Positions 8,333 to 16,976 are shown, numbered from the stretch's first letter. The stretch: 64,000 bases of DNA from Candidatus Villigracilis propinquus (GCA_016714565.1 JADKDM010000037.1:1-64000); one strand, 5' to 3'. Numbers and translations: made by a program. The notes: generated by a model not told the origin, from the letters alone.

Positions 8333-9205
8333 ATGACAATCTCCACTTTTCGAATTCACCTTGATGGGAATATCCTCATCCCAAACCTCGCTTCTTCTCT
8401 GGACCTGGTCACTGGTTCACTTCCAATGGGCTTTTACACCACCTTTAGCACCCTCGCGCACGGGACAAAAGTCCTTGGGCTGCAAGCTCACCTTGACCGT
8501 CTGTATTACCCTGCCAAAGAGTTGAAACTTCACCCAACCGTGGACGAGCATACCCTGCGCCTGCGAATCGCCGACCTGGTGCGAGACAATCTTCCACACG
8601 AATCCCGTGTGCGCTTGATACTGGCAAAAGACACTGGCGAGATATTTGTCGTCATTCAATTTTTCAAATCACTGCCTGAGAGCGTGTACAGCGATGGCGT
8701 TCACGTGGTCACATCCACCGTAGAGCGCAATGACCCGCGCATCAAAGGGACGGACTTCATCACCAAAAGCGCCGAGCAAAGGAAGCTGATCGGTAAGGAT
8801 GTCTTTGAAATTCTACTCACGCACAATGGCAGAATTTTGGAAGGGATGACATCAAATTTTTATGGAATTATTTATCCCGTCATTGCGAGCCGACAGGCGA
8901 AGCAGTCTTCTGCAATAGGGCACGGAAAAATAGTTACCGCCCAAAAGGGAATCCTGCTCGGGGTTACACGCCGCGCCGTGCTGCACATCGCGAGAGGTCA
9001 GGGGATGTCAATCGAATATCGCCCACCTCGCGTGGGTGAAAAATTCAACGAAGCATTTCTCACATCCAGTTCACGTGGAGTGGTGCCAATCGTCTCCATT
9101 GACGATGCGCCGGTGGGGCAGGGGAGGGTGGGGCATTGGGCACAAACTCTTTCGAAAGCGTATCAAGCCTACGTTCAGGAAAGAAGCGAGAGTATCGTCG
9201 GGTAA
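8333..9205 (+). CDS. Class IV PLP aminotransferase (branched-chain aminotransferase / aminodeoxychorismate lyase family)
   Basis: This 290-residue fold-type-IV PLP enzyme begins MTISTFRIHLDGN. I prefer the ATG at 8333 to an upstream GTG at 8306 because TATAAT sits 6 nt before it. Family landmarks are GSLPMGFYTTF near the N-terminus, the likely PLP lysine in DFITKSAEQRK, EGMTSNFYG in the cofactor-binding region and TSSSRGVVPI near the end. The family transfers amino groups of branched-chain or related amino acids, or lyses aminodeoxychorismate; the exact substrate is not clear. Between EGMTSN and the LLGVTRRAVL segment it carries PVIASRQAKQSS, the translation of a dispersed repeat, inserted in frame. 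Confidence 0.85.
   Translation: MTISTFRIHLDGNILIPNLASSLDLVTGSLPMGFYTTFSTLAHGTKVLGLQAHLDRLYYPAKELKLHPTVDEHTLRLRIADLVRDNLPHESRVRLILAKDTGEIFVVIQFFKSLPESVYSDGVHVVTSTVERNDPRIKGTDFITKSAEQRKLIGKDVFEILLTHNGRILEGMTSNFYGIIYPVIASRQAKQSSAIGHGKIVTAQKGILLGVTRRAVLHIARGQGMSIEYRPPRVGEKFNEAFLTSSSRGVVPIVSIDDAPVGQGRVGHWAQTLSKAYQAYVQERSESIVG
8876..8916 (+). repeat. Dispersed GTCATTGCGAG-type repeat inserted in a coding region
   Basis: The DNA reads CCCGTCATTGCGAGC, then AGGCGAAGCAGTCTTC, the known GTCATTGCGAGC...CGAAGCAATCT bacterial repeat. It keeps the frame and encodes VIASRQAKQSS inside the aminotransferase. Boundaries are approximate. Confidence 0.75.
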
Positions 9206-9295
9206 TTTTTCTTATCCAGCATTAAGAAATGGGCAATAACTTTTCTCCCTTGAGTCCGACTATTCACTATAAGTCAATACCCAAAGGAGATCATT

Positions 9296-9664
9296 ATGAC
9301 CCATATCATTACCAGCTTGTGTTTGCGCGACAACGGATGTTCAGACGTGTGCCCGGTGGAATCCATTCAACCCGGAACAGCCCCCGAATGGCCAACATAC
9401 TATATTGATTCGTCCACCTGCATTGACTGTGGCGCATGTGTGCCCGAATGCCCGTTCCACGCGATCTATCCCGAAGATGAGGTTCCGTCGGCATTCAAAG
9501 CCAAGGGTGGAGAATTCATCAACGAAGCCGGCCTGACGGGTCACTACGAAGCCAAAGACCATCATGGAAAAGCAGTCGTACTGGAAACCACCAGAGCTTT
9601 GACAGCCGGGGAAGTGCTTGATCTTCGCGGAAGCATCAAGACGAACGCGCAATTTTTCAAATAG
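9296..9664 (+). CDS. Two-cluster ferredoxin
   Basis: This is a 122-residue soluble electron carrier. Two Fe-S motifs lie near the N-terminus: CLRDNGCSDVCPVESI (about 9-24) and CIDCGACVPECPFHAI (about 43-58). The first has the spacing of seven-iron/eight-iron bacterial ferredoxins and the second is a classic CxxCxxCxxxCP. The remaining 60 residues are a C-terminal extension of unknown role. The ATG follows AAAGGAGATCATT, one of the best ribosome-binding sites in the window. It stands alone, 90 nt after the aminotransferase, so its redox partner cannot be named. Confidence 0.92.
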   Translation: MTHIITSLCLRDNGCSDVCPVESIQPGTAPEWPTYYIDSSTCIDCGACVPECPFHAIYPEDEVPSAFKAKGGEFINEAGLTGHYEAKDHHGKAVVLETTRALTAGEVLDLRGSIKTNAQFFK

Positions 9665-9738
9665 AATTATAGAGACAGGCGGAAGCATCTCGAACTTCAG
9701 TAGAGACCCTTCGCTACTCTCAGAGAATCGTGCTTTTC

Positions 9739-10221
9739 CTATTTTTTCTTGCCTTCAAAAATGTCGTGATAGCCCTTGTCCAATTCAGCCTCGCGTTTTT
9801 TTGCTATTTCGCTTTTTGGCATGTGGTCAACGCCTGGATTTAGGTTATATGCTACATTCAAAACTGGGTGAAGTCTTTGGATAATTATAGGTTCCAAAAA
9901 CTTTATGGTGTATCTGCCTTGTGGATTCAGTTCATCTGCACAAAACGCAAGGCAATCATCAAGTGTCCATAATTGGATTTTCCAGTTCCACGAATCTGGC
10001 AAGTAGTCGACAATTTTTTGTCCAATCTCGCTGGCTCCAATCATAAGTCTGGCGTCACCTATAATGTGACCATTCCAGCCAAACCAGCGGCTCCAAATGT
10101 TTTGGCTGGAAATACCCACATACAATACTTCGCTGAGGCCATTCTTCATAACATAAAGTTCATGAAAGGTTTCTTCTGAGTACTTACACTCATAAAAACC
10201 TCTGAATGTTATTTCGATCAT
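9739..10221 (-). CDS. GIY-YIG-like nuclease-family protein
   Basis: This 160-residue protein has features of the GIY-YIG fold: LYVMKNGLSEVLYVGIS (first two strands, with the second YIG replaced by YVG), an Arg in IWSRWFGW, a His in GHI and EPIIIQRLHPVLN, matching the metal-binding Glu and Asn positions. GIY-YIG domains cleave DNA in homing endonucleases, repair enzymes and mobile elements. Activity here is uncertain because the first strand motif is poorly conserved. Its start overlaps the end of the recombinase gene by 4 nt, so the two are probably translated as a unit. That suggests a role in a mobile or accessory element. Confidence 0.6.
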   Translation of the reverse strand: MIEITFRGFYECKYSEETFHELYVMKNGLSEVLYVGISSQNIWSRWFGWNGHIIGDARLMIGASEIGQKIVDYLPDSWNWKIQLWTLDDCLAFCADELNPQGRYTIKFLEPIIIQRLHPVLNVAYNLNPGVDHMPKSEIAKKREAELDKGYHDIFEGKKK

Positions 10222-11126
10222 TCGGCATCTTTTCCCGTGTCTTTATTGAATATTTCATCATAGGCTGCATCTGCTTCGCTGCCAAAGTGAGCGTAGCGGT
10301 TCGTAGTAGATATGCTTTCATGGCGGGCAAGAACTTGTGAAAGCTTTAGGTCATGCTTAGCAAGATAGGTGAGGGTAACGAAGTAATGGCGAAAATCATG
10401 AATACGAACAGCGCTGCGTTCAACACCAGATTCCACAATGCGGATCTTGATGGCTTTCCACATCCCGCCAGCAGTGATCGGACGGATTTTTTTGCTTGCC
10501 CGGATGTCGTGGCGGGCAAAAACAGGCTGAGAACCTAGTGGGGTGCGGGAATTTGGGTCGACAACAGATCTTGCGTGTAGATAAGCATTCAAAGCCTCCA
10601 CAGAACGGTTCGAGAAGCGAATTACAGCCTGTTTATCGCCTTTTCCTATAATAATAACACGTGCTTCCAGCCAATCAATGTCACTGCGTTTGAGAGAACA
10701 AGCTTCGGATATCCGTAAACCCGTATCCACAAGGGTCAAAACAAATGCGTGATCTCGCAGGGCTTCAAGGCTGCCATTCAGCGCGGAGCAATAGGCGATG
10801 ACTTTCTCCACAGCCTCACGATTGAAATTGACGATGCGTTTGCCTTGCTTCGCGTGCGGGGGGGGGGCTGCCTTGAGCTCGTCCATGTTCCCGGCCTTGC
10901 AAAACGCGTAGAACTTTTTGACCGCCGTTGTGTAAACTCGCTGCGAGGAAGGGGACTTTGATTTTAGTGTAGCAAGAAACGATGTATATGTTTCTGTATT
11001 TAACTCAACATCTTCTTCACCAACGGCATATACAAACTGCTCCAGTGCATTTTTGTATGTGGAAACTGTGCGTGGAGAACGGTCTAAGGTGTCTAGGAAG
11101 CGCTTTATCTCTATTTTTAGTTCCAT
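10218..11126 (-). CDS. Tyrosine recombinase (XerC/D-like site-specific integrase)
   Basis: This 302-residue protein has an N-terminal SAM-like core-binding domain (about 1-85) and a C-terminal catalytic domain. Visible active-site residues are Arg in TGLRISEACSLKRSDID, Lys near GKGDKQAVIRF, HDFRHYF (HxxR) and ARHESISTTNRYAH with the terminal His and the nucleophilic Tyr. It lacks the extra segment typical of integron IntI. I start at the ATG at 11126, which follows GGAG; a GTG nine bases upstream overlaps that site. A run of ten C (minus strand, 10867-10858) encodes AAPPPHA between the two domains and is prone to slippage. It lies next to 2.2 kb without genes, on its 5' side. Confidence 0.9.
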   Translation of the reverse strand: MELKIEIKRFLDTLDRSPRTVSTYKNALEQFVYAVGEEDVELNTETYTSFLATLKSKSPSSQRVYTTAVKKFYAFCKAGNMDELKAAPPPHAKQGKRIVNFNREAVEKVIAYCSALNGSLEALRDHAFVLTLVDTGLRISEACSLKRSDIDWLEARVIIIGKGDKQAVIRFSNRSVEALNAYLHARSVVDPNSRTPLGSQPVFARHDIRASKKIRPITAGGMWKAIKIRIVESGVERSAVRIHDFRHYFVTLTYLAKHDLKLSQVLARHESISTTNRYAHFGSEADAAYDEIFNKDTGKDAE

Positions 11127-13314
11127 TGTTATCACTCCATGTAATATAAATTATATCGAATGATAAGTGGGAAGTCAAGAGGCTATATTTTCTGGCGTTT
11201 GATGCGCTCCCCCACTTCGCTATTTTGACAAGACCGAAACGTTTTTTTAGGCTCACTCCCCCTGCCATGACTAGACGACCCAGCCAAGACCCACCCCAAC
11301 CCGAATTTGGAATGACCACGACCCGCCACACAACACCAAGCAAACCAGAGAGAACGCTGCAAAGAAACACGCGCCCAGCAACCAGGACCAGACCAAAAAC
11401 GGGTTTCAGATTGGACAGCGCCTGTGTTAAACCACCGGATTTTCTTTGCTGGTCTCCGGACGGAACTTGGACACCTCCGAAGAAGTGCCCGTGGCCGTTT
11501 GGCTTTCCGACCCCCCAGAGACGTTCCTCTGCCCGCGGGACAGTGATCTGTCCGTTTTCTGGGTTTTGTGAGACACAGGTGATTTGTCAGAAACGGGGGT
11601 TCAACGCACCAGCCCAGGCGACCTCCACCAGGAACCAGTCTTGCCCCGCCCTGAGAGACTGATGTTTGTCTGAGCCCTTGGATGGTGGGATTGTTTTGGT
11701 TGTTGGTGACCAGTGTTGTTTCATCCTTGTTTTCCCCGTTCCAATTTCGTTCTGACGACCACGACGAAAACCTGAGCGGAAGACATTGCAGTCTGTTGAA
11801 ACCACGAAAACAGACGCAGTTCAACCAACGCCCCCCCCCAGGTCACCCCGGGCCAACCACCTAATTTCAAAAGAGACATCCCTGGAACCCATCGGAAGCA
11901 CCGCCTTTGGCCCAATCCAGTTGAAAATTTGAGTTTTTTCATTTAAAGAATTCATTGAAGAGTTAGCTTGTTTTAAAAATCGTTACCTGTTGCAACCCCA
12001 GTGTGCAAAGGCTTTTTGAAAAGTGTAGGGCGTCGAGGCCCCCACAGAAAGCAGTTCAACGCTCCATTTGTTTGGGCAGTTGAATGAGCAGGTCGAAGGC
12101 AAGGGCGTTTCCCCACGTCTACCAGCCACGGCCAAGTTTGGCTTAGTCGGTGGTTTTCCCAGACGGTTGAGCGAACGGTTGCCCCAGCCCGGCGTACCGG
12201 GTCAGGCGGTTGGAAGCGGCCCACAGGGAATGTAAAGTCGGGTGTCCCTCTTTTCAGGAGCTGAACACAAGCGAAAGGAAAGGAAAGCAGATGCCAATTT
12301 CGAAGTCTTGAAGAAGGCGGCAAGGTGGATCGCAGTTACCCAGGAACGCCCAGCCACGGGCCGGGCACGGCGACGCAAACCGCGTCTTCCTTGTTACGCT
12401 GTGTTGAAACAGCCTTCGCCAGGGCGAGCGGGAAAAGCGTTCGGGTTGTGGCGGCAAACCGCGCCCGTTGGCAGGTCGGCGACACCTTGGAGCTTTCGGG
12501 CTGTTTTCTGAGCCCTGAAAAGGTAATACGAAACCAAACCGCAGCGCCCTTTATGGCTGCGGCGTGTAGCCGCGCCCTACACACAACTAGCGCACCGAAG
12601 CGTTTTTGGCAAACGAATACCGTCCGCGCCACCAGCGAAACGCTCGGCAAACGCACCGCCAGCGGTCTTCCCAGCCCCCGCTGTGAGACATGCCCAAAGG
12701 GCGCGGCGGTGTTCCGAAGCCCATCCAGCGTCCCCTGCTGGAGGGAAACGTCCCGTTACCGACGGGCAGCCCAGCTGAGGGCGCCCCAGATCGCCAAGCA
12801 AGCCTGAAACACAAAAGCCACCGCCAGCAAGGCAGGAAACCGCACCGAGCAAACGGCACCGTGAACGCGGCGACATGTTCAACAAGCCTGAACATCTTTG
12901 TTTAAGCGCCAACACCCCACCAGACATCAGGCACAAGGCGCCGCAAGCGCGGTTGAGAGGCGTCGGCGGGATGCCGTGAGATTTGCTGTGCAAAGCACGA
13001 ATGGAGCACAAGCGGATGCCGCCCAAGGGAAGTTTCGCGCACCGCAAAGGCATGGTCACACCACAAATAATTCGGGTTGCGAGCCCTAACAGCCCCAGCG
13101 CGGAGTCAGAACCTGTCCGTTCGTGAACGGTCGCTTGATCGGTCATGGGAGTTGACAGCAAAACCCTCAAAGGAAGATTTTGAAAGATTATTTTCTATTT
13201 TACCCCACTTTACCTTCTCACTTCCTTCCCCACCAACGTCCTGCAATTAACGCACAATCCCCAAGTCAACCAGACTTGGGGATTGTCTAATTTTCGAACT
13301 ACTTCAGCCAATGA
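11127..13314 (-). other. 2.2-kb region without a credible protein gene, upstream of the recombinase
   Basis: No reading frame here looks like a protein. The open frames overlap on both strands, are rich in Arg, Pro, Ser, Trp and Cys, and lack ribosome-binding sites. From about 11225 to 11900 the plus strand is rich in A and C (G+T-rich on the minus strand), and a C9 run lies near 11831. From about 12300 to 13150 there are many short GC hairpins, for example CCAGC...GCTGG and CCCGT...ACGGG near 12730-12770, and CCGTTC-GT-GAACGG near 13118. Candidates are a decayed recombination hot spot or a large structured RNA. I found no CRISPR repeats and no regular attC series. Confidence 0.55.
13254..13286 (-). 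terminator. Perfect 14-bp hairpin downstream of the lysine-rich peptide gene
   Basis: ACAATCCCCAAGTC and GACTTGGGGATTGT flank a 5-nt loop. It lies about 30 nt after the stop of the 13315-13380 gene. The following U-run is weak on the minus strand (GCGTTAATTG), so it may end or merely stabilise that transcript. Confidence 0.55.
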
Positions 13315-13380
13315 CTACTTTGGCTTCTCTTTCTTCTTCTTTTTCTTTTCCTTATTCTTACCTTGTTCCTTGTTTGCCAT
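13315..13380 (-). CDS. 21-residue lysine-rich small protein
   Basis: The ATG at 13380 follows GGAAAGGAGATAATT, an excellent ribosome-binding site. The product begins MANKEQGKNKE and continues as an almost pure Lys/Glu tail ending PK, with 12 lysines among 21 residues. The ORF is followed by a perfect hairpin at 13254-13286. A strong start signal, a stop and a hairpin together argue for a real gene despite the length. The extreme charge suggests nucleic-acid or ribosome binding, which is an inference from composition only. It sits between the non-coding region and the glycosidase gene, on the opposite strand to the latter. Confidence 0.6.
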   Translation of the reverse strand: MANKEQGKNKEKKKKKKEKPK

Positions 13381-13555
13381 AATTATCTCCTTTCCAAAAA
13401 CCAACGGGGTTGATTTTTGAACAAAAATGATTTGTCTTTACTATGGGCAAAGAAACCTGCAACCCATTTGCCGACAAAATGATAACAGGAGATTGCCTCG
13501 GAGGGAAGAGTTGAAATCATAAGATACATGAATGTGTTTACTCATCTTGGGGGTC

Positions 13556-13561
13556 TATAAT
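13556..13561 (+). promoter_or_regulatory. -10 element for leaderless glycosidase mRNA
   Basis: A consensus TATAAT lies 6 nt before the ATG at 13568. No convincing -35 hexamer is visible. The spacing equals that at 8333, 17134 and 19531. Confidence 0.5.
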
Positions 13562-13567
13562 GAATTT

Positions 13568-14965
13568 ATGAATCCCAATAAAAGTGTTGACCTGCCCAGC
13601 TTTGCCAAAGGCGCTCTCGCCGGAGCCGCCGCCGGGATCGCTTCCCTGATCGCGTATCAATACATCCACGCCATTATCAAACAGCCAAGGCTGATGTCAC
13701 GCACGGTGTTGTCCAAAGCCGAGGATTTCGACACGATCGAGGCGCAAGCCTTGTTCATTGCGGCAGATAACCTGCGGTCGGCAATTGAAGTGCGCCGCTT
13801 TGGGAATCGCAAAACAAGGGAGATCCTGCATGCCGGCTATCGCAACTTCCGCGAAAGTTGGGCGCGAGATTTCAGCTTTGCATCCTTTGGGCTGCTGGCC
13901 TTGAAGGAATTCAAAGTGGTAAAAGACACCCTGGAAGCCTTTCTCGATCACCAGACTCCCGAGGGGCAATTCCCTGTCAAATTACATTCCATGGGCATGG
14001 TCACACGCTTTATGCACTCCCTGCTTGGGAGGGAACAACCCACTGAAATTCCCATGCGCCCGAAATACATAAGCGGACACGGCACGATCTCATTGGATGG
14101 CCAATGTTTAATGGTCATCGCAGCCATCCACTACAGCTTTCAGGCAGAAGATCACGAATTTCTCAAAACGCATTGGGAGGCACTCGTCAACGCCATTTCA
14201 TGGGCCGAGAGATCAGTCTTGGAAAGCACAGACAGTCTGCTCACCCAGGCAGCCTTCGCCGATTGGGCTGATAGCATTGCCCGCAATGGATGCGTACTCT
14301 ATACAAATGTAACCTACTGGAAAGCCCTGCAAGAGATGGCCGAAGCCGCAAAGCATTTTGAGTTGAATGATCAAATTTCCTTTTATTCAAAAAAAGCAGA
14401 CCAGGTCGCTCAGGCTATTCAGGCTCACCTTTGGCGTCCAACTCTGGGATATTACGCTGCAAGCGACTCTCTTGATCAGCTAACCAGCAGTGGAAATCTA
14501 TTAGCAGTTGCTTGGGGACTCGCGTCCATAGAGCAGGCAAACTCCATCTTAGACACGATTATTGTCAACGGTATGGCCAGCCCAGTGCCGACCAAAGTTG
14601 CCTATCCATCCTACCCACTTAATCTAATCGCGCTGGAGAACCGCCTGGGCGGCGTGGCAAATTACCATACTGACGCTGCCTGGCTTTGGATCGGTGCGTG
14701 GCATGTGGTGGCGCTCGCTCGCAGCGAACGAGCTGAAGAATCACATGGGATCTTGTCACGCATTGCAGAAGTCATAGTGGACGATCAGCAGGTGCATGAA
14801 GTCTACGGCCCTAATGGAAGACCGTTATCCAGCTTTTGGTATAAGTCGGAGGCGCCTCTCTCGTGGAATGCCGGCATGGTGGTATATGCCTATTATGTAC
14901 TTGAATATTTTATGAAAACAAAAACTGATATTGTCTCCTCTGTCAGCAAAGATGAAATGGAGTAA
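13568..14965 (+). CDS. (alpha/alpha)6-barrel glycosidase-like protein, amylo-1,6-glucosidase related
   Basis: This 465-residue protein has an N-terminal membrane segment (about 12-30, GALAGAAAGIASLIAYQYI) that probably anchors it. The rest is a helical toroid with landmarks of glucoamylase- and debranching-type enzymes: ESWARDFSFASFGLLAL, HQTPEGQFPVKLHS, SLDGQCLMVIA, AFADWADS, NYHTDAAWLWIGAW and WYKSEAPLSWNAGMV. Acidic residues in these motifs are candidates for catalysis. Start chosen at the ATG at 13568 because TATAAT ends 6 nt upstream. The glycosyltransferase gene begins 2 nt after its stop, so the pair is probably one operon for making or trimming an envelope glycan or glycolipid. The exact substrate is unknown. 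Confidence 0.7.
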   Translation: MNPNKSVDLPSFAKGALAGAAAGIASLIAYQYIHAIIKQPRLMSRTVLSKAEDFDTIEAQALFIAADNLRSAIEVRRFGNRKTREILHAGYRNFRESWARDFSFASFGLLALKEFKVVKDTLEAFLDHQTPEGQFPVKLHSMGMVTRFMHSLLGREQPTEIPMRPKYISGHGTISLDGQCLMVIAAIHYSFQAEDHEFLKTHWEALVNAISWAERSVLESTDSLLTQAAFADWADSIARNGCVLYTNVTYWKALQEMAEAAKHFELNDQISFYSKKADQVAQAIQAHLWRPTLGYYAASDSLDQLTSSGNLLAVAWGLASIEQANSILDTIIVNGMASPVPTKVAYPSYPLNLIALENRLGGVANYHTDAAWLWIGAWHVVALARSERAEESHGILSRIAEVIVDDQQVHEVYGPNGRPLSSFWYKSEAPLSWNAGMVVYAYYVLEYFMKTKTDIVSSVSKDEME

Positions 14966-14967
14966 CT

Positions 14968-16188
14968 GTGCATATTGCCAATTTTACGAACACGTATTTA
15001 CCAGTCATTAGCGGAGTTGTTCGCTCCGTGCGCTCATTCCGGGATGAACTTACCAACAGAGGCCACAACGTCTTCATCTTCGCACAGGAACAAGTCGATT
15101 ATGTGGACAAAGATCCGTTCATCTTTCGCTACTCAAGCCTGTCTCTGCCCTACGGAGTGGATATCCCTGCTGCGGTTCCTATCTCCCCTTTTATCGACCG
15201 CTTGATCCCAGCCATCAAACTGGATGTGATTCACACCCATCATCCCTTCCTGCTTGGAAAAACCGCCGCAACAAAAGCGCAGGAGCTTAACCTGCCATTG
15301 ATCTTTACCTTCCATACACAATACCGTGAGTACACCCACTACGTGCCTTTTCCCATGGAAATCGTCCAGAATTTTTTGAAAAGCACTGTAGATCGTCTGC
15401 TTCAGGATTTCATGCGCCGTTGCCAGCATATCATTATTCCATCAGAAAGTATGCGCGAAACACTGGTCAATAATTATGGCTTGAAAAATAACTTTACAGT
15501 GATCCCCACAGGTGTGGACTTGGAAGCATACCGTACAGCCAACGGAGAAAAGATACGCAAAAAGCGTCGCTGGGAAAAAGATATCGTGATGATCTCCATT
15601 GGCAGGCTTGCACCAGAAAAGAACTGGCCGACCTTATTACATGCTGCGGCTCTGGTATTGAAAGATATTCCCCAATTCCGCTTCGTGTTGATCGGTGATG
15701 GCCCAGACAGAAAAAGCTTGGAAGATCTGGCAAAAGAACTCGGCATCCAAAAGCGTGTAACGTTTACTGGCTCACTTTCATTCGCTGAGACTCCCTCCTA
15801 TATGAAAGCAGCTAATTTATTCGGCTTTGCATCCATCACAGAAACCCAGGGACTTGCAACACTTGAGGCAATGGCTGCCGGCCTGCCTGTGGTTGCAGTT
15901 AATGCAAGTGGTACACGCGATATTCTCAAACACGGTCAACAGGGATATCTAGTAGAGAATAACCCTGAGGCATTGGCAGCTGCGATCAAAAGACTCCTCT
16001 CAAACCCCGAGAGAATGCAAAATTTTGCGCAAGCAGCTTATAAAAAAGCGCAGTCCTTCAATATCGAGAAATTGACTGAAAGACTGCTGGATGTATACGA
16101 ACAAGCCATCCGCGATAAAAAGAAGAATCGCTATGTCACTGTCGTCCCGCCCGTTTCCATTCCTGATGAATCAGTGGTGCAAGTTTAA
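14968..16188 (+). CDS. GT4-family glycosyltransferase, diacylglycerol-glucosyltransferase-like
   Basis: This is a 406-residue GT-B-fold retaining glycosyltransferase with a GTG start (MHIANFTNTYLPVISG). The N-terminal domain has the acceptor-side glycine-rich start and HTHHPFLLGK. The C-terminal domain has ISIGRLAPEKNW, the donor-binding VLIGDGPD and ETQGLATLEAMAAGLPVVA, the EX7E motif of family GT4. Overall it resembles enzymes that glucosylate diacylglycerol or phosphatidylinositol on the inner membrane face. It follows the glycosidase-like gene after only 2 nt. Its stop overlaps the stop of the convergent Fe-S gene by 2 nt with no terminator between them. Confidence 0.85.
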   Translation: MHIANFTNTYLPVISGVVRSVRSFRDELTNRGHNVFIFAQEQVDYVDKDPFIFRYSSLSLPYGVDIPAAVPISPFIDRLIPAIKLDVIHTHHPFLLGKTAATKAQELNLPLIFTFHTQYREYTHYVPFPMEIVQNFLKSTVDRLLQDFMRRCQHIIIPSESMRETLVNNYGLKNNFTVIPTGVDLEAYRTANGEKIRKKRRWEKDIVMISIGRLAPEKNWPTLLHAAALVLKDIPQFRFVLIGDGPDRKSLEDLAKELGIQKRVTFTGSLSFAETPSYMKAANLFGFASITETQGLATLEAMAAGLPVVAVNASGTRDILKHGQQGYLVENNPEALAAAIKRLLSNPERMQNFAQAAYKKAQSFNIEKLTERLLDVYEQAIRDKKKNRYVTVVPPVSIPDESVVQV

Positions 16189-16976
16189 TTAAAAGCGATC
16201 TCCCGCGGATGCAGCTCGATCGCATTCTTGCTACAGCTTGCTCTGCAAACGCCGCAGCCATAACAAGCCGTCGGGTCGATCACCACTTTCTTGTTATTTG
16301 AAGAATATCGTATCGCCCCGTATTGACATTGCCTCATACACAGGCGGCAGCCATTGCACGCATCTGCAGAGACACTAGCGATCCATTCCGCACGGAACAT
16401 TACTGGGTAATCCTTGCGTGCATGAGTAATACGGTAAGCCATGCAGTCCTGGTCACAGTTGCACAATCCACCAATGAATGGCGTTTTGAACGTCCACACC
16501 GAATGGACGAGTCCTTCTTTATCCAGCTTGCGAATGGACTCGAGCGCTTCTTCCCTCGATAAAGTTTCCAGGCTAAAGGAATCGTCAAGTGCGTCCATCA
16601 GTTCCTTGTCCATGGTCAGGCCGTAGCAATAACGCGCGTTCATATTGCCCGTGGTCACGCGCCGACATACACACGGAAGCCGCACCGCGCCCTGCACCAT
16701 CCCAAATATCTTCTCCACATCTTCCATCGGCACAACTTGCCCGTAATGATCTTCCTTCTGCATGTGGGTCAACACGGGCTTGGCGAGCTTCATCAACGGC
16801 GTCTTGCGGATCTTATCCAACTGCTTGATGCTTTTCGGAACCCGTTTGTCGAATCCATTCAGGAAGTCCGCTGCGTATTTGCGGCGTTGGTTTTGGTTCA
16901 ACAGATCCTTGGAGTAGTTCTCCATGGTCAAATACCACTTCTCCCCTTCTCCGTGCTGCGTACAGAATTCACACAT
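16185..16976 (-). CDS. Fe-S protein with C-terminal ferredoxin domain
   Basis: This 263-residue protein ends with two 4Fe-4S motifs, CNGCRLCMRQCQYGAI and CYGCGVCRASCSKNAI. It also has cysteine pairs at the N-terminus (MCEFCTQHGEG) and in the middle (LPCVCRRV, ARYCYG, GGLCNCDQDC) that could hold further metal. The ATG at 16976 follows AAAGGAGCTTGCC; the open frame upstream of it is only translation of a palindromic repeat. It is probably a cytoplasmic electron-transfer or redox-sensing subunit. I do not recognise a specific complex, and the neighbours give no partner. Confidence 0.75.
   Translation of the reverse strand: MCEFCTQHGEGEKWYLTMENYSKDLLNQNQRRKYAADFLNGFDKRVPKSIKQLDKIRKTPLMKLAKPVLTHMQKEDHYGQVVPMEDVEKIFGMVQGAVRLPCVCRRVTTGNMNARYCYGLTMDKELMDALDDSFSLETLSREEALESIRKLDKEGLVHSVWTFKTPFIGGLCNCDQDCMAYRITHARKDYPVMFRAEWIASVSADACNGCRLCMRQCQYGAIRYSSNNKKVVIDPTACYGCGVCRASCSKNAIELHPREIAFN

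Noticed and set aside
11183..11942. Open frames of 70-213 codons on both strands
   Set aside because: They overlap one another, lack ribosome-binding sites and have Arg/Pro/Trp/Cys-rich, non-protein-like composition; they result from skewed base composition.
12242..13170. Open frames up to 197 codons on both strands in GC-rich DNA
   Set aside because: Same reasons: mutual overlap, no start signals and no recognisable folds. Low stop frequency follows from high GC.
10218..13314. Integron (integrase followed by cassette array)
   Set aside because: The recombinase lacks the IntI-specific extra segment, and no regular series of attC-like sites or cassette ORFs was found.
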